A stretch of 64,000 nucleotides of DNA from Poronia punctata (Eukaryota > Ascomycota > Sordariomycetes > Xylariales > Xylariaceae): the NCBI GenBank assembly GCA_022579005.1, contig MU401469.1:186001-250000 (forward strand). Reading direction: 5' to 3'. The notes under the pieces are model-generated. The model ran no database searches and had not been told where the DNA came from. It was given only the letters and a program-made list of their open reading frames with translations. Below are positions 39,679 to 50,908 of this stretch, piece by piece; within the stretch, counting starts at the first letter, position 1, and every line of letters begins with the position of its first letter. A program made the translations under genes and the position numbers.

Positions 39679-42607
39679 TGCTCTTCGCCTGAATGAGCCT
39701 TTTGACAGTTCCTTGGCAACGCGTCTCTGACAAGAACACAAGAGACTTATGCACTTGCATATTGGACTGCTCCAACTCAAAATTTCCTTCATTTTTAGAC
39801 TAACAATCGCCTTGTACACTATTCTATGCCGACCCCATAATTCCCGCATTGTACCGCCTCGGCGTGGAGGGCCGGTTCGGCCGCACAGGGGCTTGGTATG
39901 GCGGCTATCGGCGCACATGGTTTCTGGATGCCTCGGAAGGAGGCAGTGCTAGTCACTTTCGCATTGTATCATTGTTTGATTTGTGTACACTCCATTTGTT
40001 AGATGCTGCGAAAGCTAGGGCAGAGGGCTGGAGAAGGCTTGCGCCGTCAGAAAAGGGCATGACGATGCTACCGGGACGTGTTATGGGTTGATGGTTTCTT
40101 TAACGACGGCTCCTGTCGCCATTCGCGCCACGGTAGTATTGTCAGCCCATGAACCATCTCCTTCCCCGCTATGTTTGGGCCTACATCTTGGCCAAATTGG
40201 TTCCTATCTGGATCAATATTCCCCTCGGGGACATGCAAGGAGAAGTGGTAGGGCGGGGAAAGTCTCGGGGTGAAAAATGGCACAGGTTCAGAACCTGGCT
40301 TCAGTTGCAGGCTCCAGGTAATAGGTTAGAGACGACAAATCCCCTTCTGAACGCACATATGGCGTGACGCAGGACATAAAATAAAACGTCTCTAAATTGC
40401 ACTAAACATGTTGAATCCAATGCAGTGACAGTCTAGCCTTTATTTAAATAAGAAGCAAACTGCGCTTTTCCTACCCTCATAACCTCTTGCAACACGTCCA
40501 TATAGTTTGTCAATGTCTTGAGTACAAGATGACTCTTGTAGGTTAAACACAGAGTACTGGTAACCTACCTCCTGGGCCTGGCCTTGACTTCTATATGTCT
40601 CAAGGCTAAAGAGTTAGTTAATACAGTCCAAAGCAAACATGGTGTTTTGTGTCACTTTGTCTCAAGTTGTCACTCGCTTTCCTAAACTAAATGTACCTTT
40701 TTGATTTGAGGCTACAAGGTGTGAGTTGTTCTTATATAGAAGATGTTTGAGCCATTGCCTGGTATAAGAACTCCCACTTGTTCATAGCTTAGGTTTATAT
40801 AGGTATGGAAGTAAATGCTGCAATCTGTCATTTGCCAATTCCCATTCTGGCCTCACCCCTGACGAGCAAGACATGATCTTTGGTTGGACGGTGTAACAGC
40901 ATCTGCAGGATGCATACACGTACATATACTGTACCTATTACGAGTAGACATGCAGTTTTGGTACTTAAGGTAAGCTGACCTGGAAAGATAGGAATAGAGA
41001 CAATTGCATATCATTCATCCTGTCTTATTCATGTGTTCCTTGCGCTTCACCATTTTAGGTAGGTGTGTTATCCATTTGTCCTTTGTGCCTTTTGATATCT
41101 TGTTGCCTGAGACTAGACATTTTGGTGGTAAGAGACAAAGAGGTTGGATTTGGACTTGACTAAGTAAATTGCCAAGTAAGAGTAGATACTCTTTAAGTAA
41201 TCTGACCTACAAGTAGAAGTAGATATTGAAATGGGAAATCCCGGGATTTTGACACTTTGTTGCTCTATTTCTGTGATCTCCTCCACGTGTATGGAGGACA
41301 TGGAAGGTGGGGTTGCTAATAGATGCCCATGGGGATGTGGCACCAGAAACGGAAGATAGCGTAGGGGTGCATATGTATCTCTAGTTGCAGTTTTCCTACT
41401 TGTAGTTGGAAATTCAGCGTATTTTTGGTGCAACTTCATGTTGGAGAGTGGAGGTCCTGTTCGTCGCCCATTATTTACTCTGCAGTTAACGAGTTAACGA
41501 TTTATCTAGGCAAGGAAATATTTGGCCTGATCTTTGCCCTCTGAGGGATAGGCTAGGCACGACATCCCTTTTGCACATGGCCAGACAGGGCCAAAATCCC
41601 ACATTTTTGTCCCCCAGAGTTGAACCGTCAGGCCAGCCCACCTCTGCAGACTGCCGCATTACCGTGACCCCCCTTTTCTACTGTACCCATCTGCAGTAGC
41701 CAAGTATCTAGTACCTATTACGCTTGTGAATTCTAAACTTTAGCAGCATGATATAGCGTTTACAGCGCACGTCTACCACGACTCAGCGCCTGTCCTTTGT
41801 TAGCGGTGTTCAGGAAAAGTCTGTAGCAAGTACAAGGGAGGTAGGTAGATCAACATAACCCACGTTATGCATTGTCAATCCAATTGTCTTGTAATTCTCC
41901 TATCTGCCCATCTGGACTAACCAAAATATCTCTTGTAATTCACCACTCTAGTCTCTAGCCAAACTCCCACCTCCGTTTTGTTTCAACTTCAGTCTTCCGC
42001 CATGCATCATACTATTCACGCATTGCGGCACAGTCGTTCCCTTTCCAAGTAGATTCCTTTGTGATATTTAGGTATTCTTATCCTTAGACTGCTTTCTCAA
42101 TTCCTGTCCGATGACAGGCAGAAGCAAGGTCAAGAGTGATTTCCTGTCCATCTCAGATGCATCTGTCGGACAAGGCCCAATTCCAATTTGCAACTTACAA
42201 GTTGACGATTCCGAAACAAGGACGATTCATGCAGCTTGAACCTATTACCGATCTTGGACCAATAGCCCCTCTCCGGATTGGCAATATATAACAGCATACA
42301 CCTTGTACTACCCGTGGCCTGCTTATTCCGAAACCTTTCTATACGATGAGGTGGTCCGACGGCCGCATGTCTACCTGATTTCTTCGACTTTGATGATTTC
42401 TCTGTTTCATACCACTACAAGCTCGGCGATCTGTCCAAACAACCGAGATAGTATCTGCGAGCCTCCAAATCAAACTTGACCACACATACATACACGATCA
42501 CTTGGATTATTCCGTCTCTTTTCTCTTACAACAAACTACGGCATTGAATTGAACATCCCACACCCTCCATATCGCCAAAGTGCCTCGTGCACCACTCTTG
42601 GTTCGCC
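39679..42607. other. Long intergenic spacer
   Basis: No gene seen. AT-rich with TACCTA/TACGAGTA words (for example about 40939). Short frames at 39849-40091 and 41113-41439 have no protein-like features. The last about 600 bases are the likely promoter and leader of the 42608 gene. Confidence 0.55.
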
Positions 42608-44068
42608 ATGTCACTATGCGTCGCTCTGCAATCGGTCCTCTTCTTCGTGGCGTCTTGCGCACCATGTCACCAAGCAAAACACCACCGTCAGATGAAAGAG
42701 GAGGCTAAGAAACATCGAGAGGACAAAGAGCGTATACGGGCTGCATACCCAGGGGCATACCAACAACCAGATCCCTTCAATACCAACCCCTACTGGTCCG
42801 AGGAGATTATGATGGGACCTCACATACAGCGCAAGAAATACACCGGGGGGAATAAGAATCCAAGCCAACGGAACCTGACCAGTTCGGGAAAGGACACGAC
42901 AAGCGTTGGGGGAAGCACCGTCCGTGTCAATACCAGTAGTTCGGATACTCCTCCATCCGCAGCTGGGGGCGCCAAGCAAAACCTGACGAGTCCGGCGACG
43001 GATACAACTCCGGGCAGCGGCAGTAGCATCGGTGTTAGCATCTTCAATCCTACCGCTGTACCCTCGATAGCAGAAGAGCCCAAACTCAGCATGTCGACGA
43101 CCTTCTCGGACGATTGGAATCGGAAACGGTACCAGAGAGAAGATGAGGAGCTGTGGGGAGATGAATGGTCTCGCACTGGACACAAGTTGATGGATGCGAT
43201 TAAGCACGCAGGCGCATCAGCTGGTCGTTTCATTGAAGTGAGCCTGGGCAAGGAGACGAAGCCCATTACCGACCAAGATAGACACAACTTCTATTTCGCA
43301 CCCAAGAACCCGCCTGTGAACGACTATCATCCGCCCATCGTGCGACAGCGGCCGGCCCATGGGGATGCCATCCGGTGGATGGTTCAGCCACCGCCCTCGG
43401 CTAAGATCATGGAAGGCAAGATTCCAGTAAGCCGCACTGCCAGCTTCGCAAGTCACCTGAGCCGGAGAACCACAGCAAGCGACGGCCATGATCTTGGAAG
43501 GGCGATGCATGAGAAGACGATAGAGGTCAAACTACGCAGCGGCGAGTTTCAGAACGAGAAGGGACCATTAGCCTCGACTCGACGGCCCCTTACCGGACGC
43601 AGCCGTAGTTCGACGCTCGAATCGGCCGACATCAATCCCGATTTGTCGTCGGATGAAGTTTTTGGCCGATTAGCACCTCAGAAACGCACGAGACCCCGGA
43701 TCAAATCGGATTTGTTTGAGACGCCTCCCCCCTCTCGCTTGTCCGAAGCGGCCGACAACAATGCTGATCTGTCGTCTGATGATGCTTATGGGCCATTGGT
43801 ATATAAGCCACGTACGAGGCAACGTTTGCGATCCGATTCGTTTGAGCCGCTGCCACCTCTCCGATTACCTGAAGCGGCCTCTCTTAGAACATGGGCTCCG
43901 CCTCGTTGGGATATGGCATCAGGACCCGATGAGTCGGAAGAGGAAAAACCCTCGCTGAAAAAGAGCAGCGGGCCTGCTAACAGGAAAGCCGCGACGGCCG
44001 CCACCAAGCCCAAACTGAATACGATCTCGAGCGACCGAATGGGAGAAGCGACACAAAATGACGCCTAA
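42608..44068 (+). CDS. Fungal protein of unknown function with C-terminal tandem repeats
   Basis: One exon, 486 aa from the ATG at 42608. The N terminus is hydrophobic (MSLCVALQSVLFFVASCAPC) and could be a signal peptide or a membrane anchor with palmitoylated cysteines. A basic charged helix (QMKEEAKKHREDKERIR) and a conserved-looking block follow: AAYPGAYQQPDPFNTNPYW, EEIMMGP. I believe this N-terminal pattern is shared by unnamed proteins of other Sordariomycetes. The middle is Ser/Thr/Pro-rich and disordered. From 43616 a 42-residue unit is repeated: ADINPDLSSDEVFGRL...RPRIKSDLFE, then ADNNADLSSDDAYGPL...RQRLRSDSFE, then a partial third copy. The DNA period is exactly 126 bp. No function can be assigned. 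Confidence 0.75.
   Translation: MSLCVALQSVLFFVASCAPCHQAKHHRQMKEEAKKHREDKERIRAAYPGAYQQPDPFNTNPYWSEEIMMGPHIQRKKYTGGNKNPSQRNLTSSGKDTTSVGGSTVRVNTSSSDTPPSAAGGAKQNLTSPATDTTPGSGSSIGVSIFNPTAVPSIAEEPKLSMSTTFSDDWNRKRYQREDEELWGDEWSRTGHKLMDAIKHAGASAGRFIEVSLGKETKPITDQDRHNFYFAPKNPPVNDYHPPIVRQRPAHGDAIRWMVQPPPSAKIMEGKIPVSRTASFASHLSRRTTASDGHDLGRAMHEKTIEVKLRSGEFQNEKGPLASTRRPLTGRSRSSTLESADINPDLSSDEVFGRLAPQKRTRPRIKSDLFETPPPSRLSEAADNNADLSSDDAYGPLVYKPRTRQRLRSDSFEPLPPLRLPEAASLRTWAPPRWDMASGPDESEEEKPSLKKSSGPANRKAATAATKPKLNTISSDRMGEATQNDA
43616..43885 (+). repeat. 126-bp in-frame tandem repeat, about 2.1 copies
   Basis: The anchor GCC-GAC recurs at 43625 and 43751 and the matching GCC at 43877, an exact 126-bp (42-codon) period. 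Copies have diverged at about a third of positions while keeping frame, so the duplication is old and under some protein-level constraint. Confidence 0.85.
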
Positions 44069-45455
44069 ATTTGATCCGGCGTTATCTCGTCGTCATATAT
44101 GACCGAGGAGGTCGAGATGCACCTACATCCGGTTCTTCCATCATAGGCTTCATATTTCGGGATGAGGCCAACACTTTTCTTTTCTCTTTCAATTCCAAAA
44201 CATGGTGGGGGGATTCTCATGTGGCAAGGGCCGGTTTTTTCACGGCATCATTTTTCTGGCAAAAGTGTGCGTTCCTTTTGTTTCTTCACTGAGCACGGCG
44301 TCAAGGTTAACATGGAAGATGCATCTCCCCGGGTTGGGGACTTGAAGCATAGCATAGGATTGGAGCAAAGGGAAGCATTGATTGACATTGGCTTTTTATG
44401 GGCGAGACGGACAATTCTTGCAGCCGGTGTCCAAAGTATAGAGAAAGCATCGATTATAATGAAAATTGATTCTTTCAACGTCTTTTGTTTTTGACAAAGT
44501 CAATTATACTATAGCACTTTTAGTTGCAGTTGTACGTGTATGCTATACACATCAAAGTATCTTAAGGAATGCCCCTCCACTCTAGATATGTACATGGCCA
44601 TTGACCGGTCTACTTGTAGTTCGGAGGTTCCCCCCACCCACTTGTTGATGTTATTGACCCCCCGAGCCCATCTTTGACCATGGGGAGGGTCTGGCTCAAT
44701 GGATGTATCACGACGATATTTAGACTATAATACCCAAGTATTCAAGGTAAGTTTTGCAGCCGGGGTAACTCAACAGTACCAAGGTGTAATTATAACGTAT
44801 TACACGTACAAAATATCAAAAGAAAAAGAAGACATGCCCGCATCTATAGATCTCAGGCCGGGGGAGTTGCGGATCGTTTGCGGAGTTACTGTACCCCGAA
44901 TCGACGATCGGCGGGGATACCTATTGAGGGGGCACGGGGGGTGGGGGGGTGTAGATGATGCGGAGAAGAGAAGCATGAGCATGAATTGGCGATAATCGGG
45001 TGTAGTTTTGCAGGTTCTGGTGTATTTTGTCGGTTTAGATAAGGTAGGTATACTGCATTCCTGATTTATAATACGAGTATCCTGTTTATTCTCTCAAACT
45101 CTAGGTTAGGGGGTCTCGTTCAAGTCCGAGTAAAGTAAGACGAGACCGATAACACGTCCTACGTTTGACAAGTTGACGATGCCGGAACGAATCATCTTTT
45201 ATTAGTAACTATACTTTTACTCTATCTTGGAGTATTTATCCATCTACTCCTCTCTTCTCCCCTCTCCTCTTTCACCTATGGTTCTAGATTAGGAAGATTA
45301 GATAAACATACGACATATATATAAATAAGCAAAAATCATCTCATCACTTTGTCAAAATTACATCCAACCACATACATCCCTATTGCCAAAAGCCAAACAC
45401 TCCATTCCATTCCATTCCATTCTTACCCCTATCAAGCTTTCTTCTTCCTTTCGAA
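44069..45455. other. Intergenic spacer
   Basis: No gene seen. G-rich runs near 44936-44950, a TACGAGTAT word near 45071, and an ATTCC pentamer run (about 45402-45421) in the leader of the SDR gene. Confidence 0.55.
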
Positions 45456-46283
45456 ATGTCCTCCTCCAAATACGCAACCTACCCCAGCCTCCGCGGCAAG
45501 AGGATCCTAATATCAGGCGGAGCAGAAGGAATGGGAGCTTCCTGCGTCCGCATGTTTTACGAGCAAGGAGCAATCGTCACCTTTTTAGATTACTCACCTT
45601 CATCCGCACAAAAACTCCTCGACTCTATATCATCCTCCTCTTCCTCTTCCTCTTCCTCCACCCAAAACGAAGAAGGGAAGGAGAAACCCCCCCTCCCAAA
45701 ATTCATCCCCTGCGACGTGACATCCCTCGAACAACTCCAAACAGCAGCAACCCAAGCCGGTCCAACCGACATATTAATCAACAACGCCGCCTCGGCGGGC
45801 GCAAACTCTCGCGTTGCCTCGGAAAAGGTAACCCCGGAATCGTGGGACTACGACGTCAACGTCAACCTCCGACATTATTTTTTTCTCACCCAGGCCGTCG
45901 TCCCCGCGATGCGGGAATCCGGAAAGGGAGGGAACATCATCAACATGGGAAGCATCACCTGGAGGATCCCGGCGACCGGCTCGCCCGTCTACACGCTCTG
46001 CAAGGCGGCGATTATGGGCATGACGAGGACGCATAGTAAGGAGTTTGGGAGGTGGGGGATCAGGGTCAATAGTGTTATGCCCGGGTCCGTGGCTACCGAG
46101 AGGCAGATCGAGGAGGTGTTGACGGATGAGTATAGGAAAGAGGTCTGGGATGCGCAGAGTTTCGGGAGGGATGTGGTTCCGGATGAGGTGGCGAGGTTGG
46201 TGTTGTTCTTGGCGGCGGATGATTCGAGTGCGATTACGGGGAGTAGTTATGTTGCGGATGGGGGGTGGGTTAGTGATCCGTGA
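45456..46283 (+). CDS. Short-chain dehydrogenase/reductase (classical SDR)
   Basis: Intronless, 275 aa. The cofactor motif is GGAEGMG (21-27), then NNAAS, the catalytic Ser166 in NMGSITW, Tyr179 and Lys183 in VYTLCK, and the late VMPGSVATE motif with VADGGW near the end. All classical SDR residues are present, so an NAD(P)-dependent sugar, alcohol or ketoacyl oxidoreductase is expected; the acidic residue after beta-2 (LDYS) suggests NAD preference. Substrate unknown. Between beta-3 and the CDV motif it carries an insert with ten serines and a charged EEGKEKPPL stretch, unusual for the family. The sense strand changes from C-rich codons in the first half to G-rich codons in the second half. 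The intronless, bacterial-like form could mean transfer, but I have no direct evidence. Confidence 0.88.
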   Translation: MSSSKYATYPSLRGKRILISGGAEGMGASCVRMFYEQGAIVTFLDYSPSSAQKLLDSISSSSSSSSSSTQNEEGKEKPPLPKFIPCDVTSLEQLQTAATQAGPTDILINNAASAGANSRVASEKVTPESWDYDVNVNLRHYFFLTQAVVPAMRESGKGGNIINMGSITWRIPATGSPVYTLCKAAIMGMTRTHSKEFGRWGIRVNSVMPGSVATERQIEEVLTDEYRKEVWDAQSFGRDVVPDEVARLVLFLAADDSSAITGSSYVADGGWVSDP

Positions 46284-47154
46284 GTGAGGAAAAGGGGGGT
46301 GTGTATCTTTTGCGAGGGTTGTTTTTGTTGTTTTTTGTTTTTGTTGTTGTTGGATATTGGAATTGGTTCTCGGTACGTACTTAGTTGATTGACTGGAAAA
46401 TGCATTAATGATATGAGATGACATGAATATCTATATCTTTGTTTATAACTTGTTCCCCCCCTGGATGACTTACACACTCGAGTTACGAATTACATCCACC
46501 AACCAGGAAAACATCAATGCCCAGATATGTAGACTATGGAAGGAAGTAGATAAATACCAAGTAAAGCTCGTAATGTATTATATATAACTTTATCTACAAT
46601 GACTAGGTTACCCACCACCCCCTTTGAAGAGACGAGGGTAAGTGTGAAAGGCGAGGTAGAGAAGTGTACGTAGACGTTAGACGCCACTGTTGCTTGTTCG
46701 GATGCTACCGGACCAAGGACTAAGAAAGATGCCATATGGCGTGGTTGGGGAAGAGAGACAAGTAAAGTTAGACACCGATAAAGGTCCATCATCTAAATCA
46801 GTAAATAGAGAAGATTTCACATGACTCGAGTGACTTCAAGGCAATGTAATCAGCTGCTGATGTTCTCTTTTTCCCGATGCTGGATACTGGTATCTTAGTG
46901 AGGGAAAACATACTATATGCCGTGCGTAACCGATTCTCATTGTTACAGTAACATGTACCCTTTTCTTCCCAAAATCCCCGACGCCTAACAATGCATGAAA
47001 CGTTCAAACTCAAAGGGGGGTGAAGAGAGACATCTTCAAGTAGGTATGTATGGACGATGATGTAAGTCCGTCCATCTCAGTTCTCAATCTCGCTCTCGCT
47101 CCCCAGTTCTTGGCTTTGTCCATGTGCCCCCAATCCTCATACATGTTCGCATCT
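46284..47154. other. Convergent 3' spacer
   Basis: No gene seen between the SDR and the Tma17-like gene. A minus-strand open frame of 92 codons (46514-46792) has no motif and is probably chance. T/G-rich runs after the SDR stop look like 3' untranslated sequence. Confidence 0.55.
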
Positions 47155-47790
47155 TTACAAATGCATACCTCCATCCGGGTCTTGATTGTCACCACTCCCG
47201 GGAATGCGGCTCAAGAGCTCTCTAAGAAGCTCTTCATCACTCATCCCAGTAGTCTGGTTCTGCGAGACCGTGCCGACGCGCAGAGTCCCCGTCTGGAACG
47301 TCCCATCTCGCCAAGCTTCATGTTGGTCTTCCGAATGACCATTCGCCGTGTTTGTGTTTGTGTTTGTGTTTGTCGAGGTACCATTACTCGTCTCGTCACC
47401 TTCTTGCGCCATCCTAGCCGCCACCTGCTTCACCTCCTCCGCCCAATCACCACTCGCAGCATCCATAAACGCATGCCAACTCATACCCCTGGTATCTTCT
47501 ATCTCGGCGCGTATCAATTCTATGCGCCGCCGCATGCGCTCGATGACCGCCCTGTTCTCGTTGATGGCATCTACGCAATCTTGATCGGGCTGCGATTCCT
47601 CTGTTGTCGTGTCATTGCCCAGAGCTTGTTTCCGTCCTTCGGCGTATGGGGCGAGCTCTTCGTTGGAGTAGTCGAGCTGGGCGATTGCTGTTCGTAGCTC
47701 GGCTAGTTTCAGGGCTAGGCTGCTGCTTGGTAACTCGCGGATCGCTTCGGCGAAGCGGGCGGGGGAGATGGGTTGGCTTTCTGATGACAT
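47155..47790 (-). CDS. Tma17/Adc17-like proteasome-assembly factor (tentative)
   Basis: Intronless, 211 aa from the ATG at 47790; a longer frame upstream lacks protein-like character. The N-terminal half is a helical hairpin: FAEAIRELPSSSLALKLAEL, then IAQLDYSNEELAPY, a short acidic linker, then VDAINENRAVIERMRRRIEL. The same order (helix, LQRSN-like turn, linker, NE-x-V helix) is seen in yeast Tma17/Adc17, a stress-induced chaperone that helps assemble the 26S proteasome base. The C-terminal half is low complexity with an (Asn-Thr)n run from a GTGTTT hexamer repeat and ends with MSDEELLRELLSRI, a possible docking helix. The assignment rests on pattern, not on a search; it may instead be an unrelated small coiled-coil protein. 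Confidence 0.6.
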   Translation of the reverse strand: MSSESQPISPARFAEAIRELPSSSLALKLAELRTAIAQLDYSNEELAPYAEGRKQALGNDTTTEESQPDQDCVDAINENRAVIERMRRRIELIRAEIEDTRGMSWHAFMDAASGDWAEEVKQVAARMAQEGDETSNGTSTNTNTNTNTANGHSEDQHEAWRDGTFQTGTLRVGTVSQNQTTGMSDEELLRELLSRIPGSGDNQDPDGGMHL

Positions 47791-48588
47791 TGTTGGAGGT
47801 GGTCGGGCTTTGCTTGTGATATTATGTATGAGGTTGGCACCGGACTTTTGTGTTTTCCATGGACTGATGTTTTGTGTTTGGTTAAGGTAGTTTTGTGAGG
47901 CTCCTGCCAGTGTACGTAATAAATTCGATGGTATACGCACCTTGATGTCTTGCCTGAAGATGCATGTATGGTGGGGTAGGTACTTCACTGACCCTTTTTG
48001 GAAAGGAAATATGGTGGGGTAAGTACCTATGTACCTACCATAATCGTGAGGATGAGATGGTTCCCGTCAACCTGAAAGCGATATAGACTCCATACTACAA
48101 ATCCATAGGGTTGTTGTGACATGTCCTATCTACTCCAACAGGCTTCTTTTGATATGGTCTACCCCATCACGACTATACTAGATATGCACTACTAGGAAGG
48201 TCATTGGAGCTTACATATTCCCACTTCTTGCATTTGTATACCTACAAATCCGATGAGGTGATATGGGCCCGATATCGCGAAGATCTATTGCTGTTTATGC
48301 TGGGACTGGAATCTGCAAGCATGGATTTATTCTCATAGGCCAACTTGAGTTATTCAGGTAATACATAGGTACATTACATATAATGACATAAGGTAGGTTA
48401 GATTAATAGGGACCTGAAGGAGGGTAAAGACCGGGGATTATGAGGACCCCCCGCTTCGGCACACCGACATTATACTTACAAGTTTGCAGTGGTGTCTCAG
48501 TATGCTTGCGTCTTTCTGTTCTTTCTGTATAGTTGGCGTACTTCCAAGTTTAAAGTGATACACAGTAGACTGAATAGAGGCACTTACA
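47791..48588. other. Divergent promoter region
   Basis: It lies between the Tma17-like gene (-) and the M20 peptidase (+), so it should contain both promoters. No gene seen. Confidence 0.6.
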
Positions 48589-50548
48589 ATGATTGTTAGA
48601 GTGTCCTTACTGGCGAGCGTTCTACCGCCGCTCGCCCTTGGTCTCACCACCGCCTTTTTTCGAGATGGAGCTCAGCATGTTCTCCATGGAAATGTTGACA
48701 CTCAGACGCAGTTCAAGTGCGAATTGCCCCCTCCACTAGAACCTTCCAAGGATGGCCTGCCAGCAGCGGGAGATGTATTTTCGGGCGAACAGGCCTTGAA
48801 ACTTCAGGTAGAGAGGCACTCTGCCGTCGTGAAAATCCCCTCCATCTCTTACGATGATAACGGCGAACCGCTTGAGGATCCCCGTTGGGAGATATTCTAT
48901 ACCCTACATGAGGCCCTCGAGTCTCTATATCCAAGTGTGTAAGTGTACTTTAGCTAGAGTGGTCGCAGAGGCTAAGATCCAACTCGATCAACTAAATCTA
49001 CATGTCTAGCCACCGTCGAATGGACCGCAAAACGGTAAATACGTTTGGGCTCGTCTACACCATCAAAGGAACAGATGCCTCTCTCAAGCCCCTGATGCTA
49101 GCCGCACACCAGGACGTTGTCCCCGTTGCGGATGATTCTACATGGTCATATCCGCCCTTCTCCGGCCACTTCGACGGTAAGTGGCTATGGGGTAGGGGGG
49201 CATCGGATGACAAGAATAGCTTAACCGCCCTGTTTTCCGCCCTTGAGGCCTTACTATCAAATCAGGATTGGACCCCGAAGAGAACCATCATCCTAGCCCT
49301 TGGCTTCGACGAAGAGTGCTCAGGACGTCGTGGCGCCGGCACTATTGGTCCCTATCTAGAAGAGACATATGGTCCTGACTCGATGGCATTAATACTCGAC
49401 GAGGGCGGTATGGGCCTCGAACTCCTCGATGGTACACTGTGTGAGTATAGCCCTCTGAATGCGAGTTTTAGAATTGTTGTCCTGTCAATGACTGACAAAA
49501 TATACAGATGCTTTGCCAGCGGTCATGGAAAAAGGTCATGTTGATATTTGGCTCGAGCTTTACGTGAACGGCGGACACTCATCAGCGCCATTCCCTCACA
49601 CCGGTATCGGTATCATGTCCGAGATAGTGACGCAGTTGGAGGCCCATCCATGGAAACCAAAGCTTATCGAGGATTCACCAATCCACAGGCATTATATCTG
49701 CCAGGCAACCCACTCACCGGAGGCTCGACCGGCCATTACTAAGCTGATTGAAGAGGGAGACTTGGACAATCTGGCTGAAGTGCTGGTCACATTAGACCGT
49801 TCGACGCATTACCGCCTCCAGACCTCACAGGCCGTCGATGTTTTTGAAGCTGGCGTCAAGATCAACGCGATGCCAGAGTACGTCAAGGTTGGCGTGAACC
49901 ATCGAATAGCGCCGCAAGATTCGATCAAAGCAGTGAAAGCAAACATCCTTGACCAAATAAAGCCGATTGTGGATAAATATAGCCTCGCTGTGAAAGCTTT
50001 CGATGGCGAGGAATCAAATCCTGATTTCGATCTCGGTATGGGCTTTGAGAACGGAGTTATCAATCCGATGTATGAGGTTGAATACAACGGAACCCTTGTC
50101 CTCACCTCGTCTCAGCCAACACTCGTCACTCCGATTTCGCCTAGCACGGGAGAAGTCTGGGATGTCTTTTCAGGCACCATCCAGCATAGCTTTGCTTTTG
50201 ATGGTAAGGTGGTTCCAGTGGGTGAACTGATGACGGGTAATACAGACACACGTCACTATCTCAGTAAGTCTATCCCTTAGGAGTCCTGGTGAAAATTAGA
50301 CCGAAAAGCTGCCAGTGTCAAGTCAAGCTTTTAGGATACTAATCTGCGAATTAGATCTAACGCCTAACATCTACCGATGGGTGCCGATGCGTCAAGGGCA
50401 TAGTCTTGGAGCCCATACTGTTGATGAGCGGATTGATATAGAGAACCATCTAGAGGTTGTCAGATTCTACTATGACCTGATTCGAAACTTTGATAGTTCC
50501 GAAGCCGGCTCTGCTGGAAAAGTTACTGATGATGTTGGCGAGCTTTGA
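48589..50548 (+). CDS. M20 family carboxypeptidase (vacuolar carboxypeptidase S-like)
   Basis: Four exons (48589-48938, 49010-49440, 49508-50263, 50355-50548) join in phase to about 576 aa. The N terminus has a hydrophobic signal or anchor (MIVRVSLLASVLPPLALGL). Metal and catalytic motifs: LAAHQDVVPV (H150), WGRGASDDKN, FDEECSGRRGA, DEGGMG, and a late TDTRHYLNLTPNIYRW which supplies the last His and is restored by the final splice. The lid/dimerisation domain includes YVNGGHSSAPFPHTG. This matches CPS1-type zinc carboxypeptidases of the vacuole or secretory route, which release C-terminal residues or split small peptides and N-acyl amino acids. It lies 360 bp upstream of the rhomboid gene on the same strand; nothing suggests a shared function. 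Confidence 0.88.
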
Positions 50549-50908
50549 AAATGGTCAAAAATCGGGACAAAGTCAATAAGGTTCTAGTTGCATATGTATG
50601 CAGGTACCGAGCTAGTCTCGAAGCTTATATCTATTAAGCGCATACCCCTTCGTACTTGTAGATCGGATCGGGTGGAGTGCCGGCTTACAGTGGGTGGGGA
50701 CCTCTGTGCCGGTCCCCATTTGCTCCAAAGAATTTCTTCAATCTCCAGCTTCAGATGTCATTTTCATCCGGCCTGTCCTAAGCGTGCCATTGGACACCTC
50801 AGGTACCCAAGTAAACGGCACTGGATTGTCATGCGCTACTTTAATAAAAATCGCAGATAACAAGCGATACACCTGCTTCCTGGAGGCATGGTGGTATTAT
50901 AGGCTACC
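50549..50908. other. Short tandem-gene spacer
   Basis: Contains the 3' end of the M20 gene and the promoter/leader of the rhomboid gene. No gene seen. Confidence 0.6.
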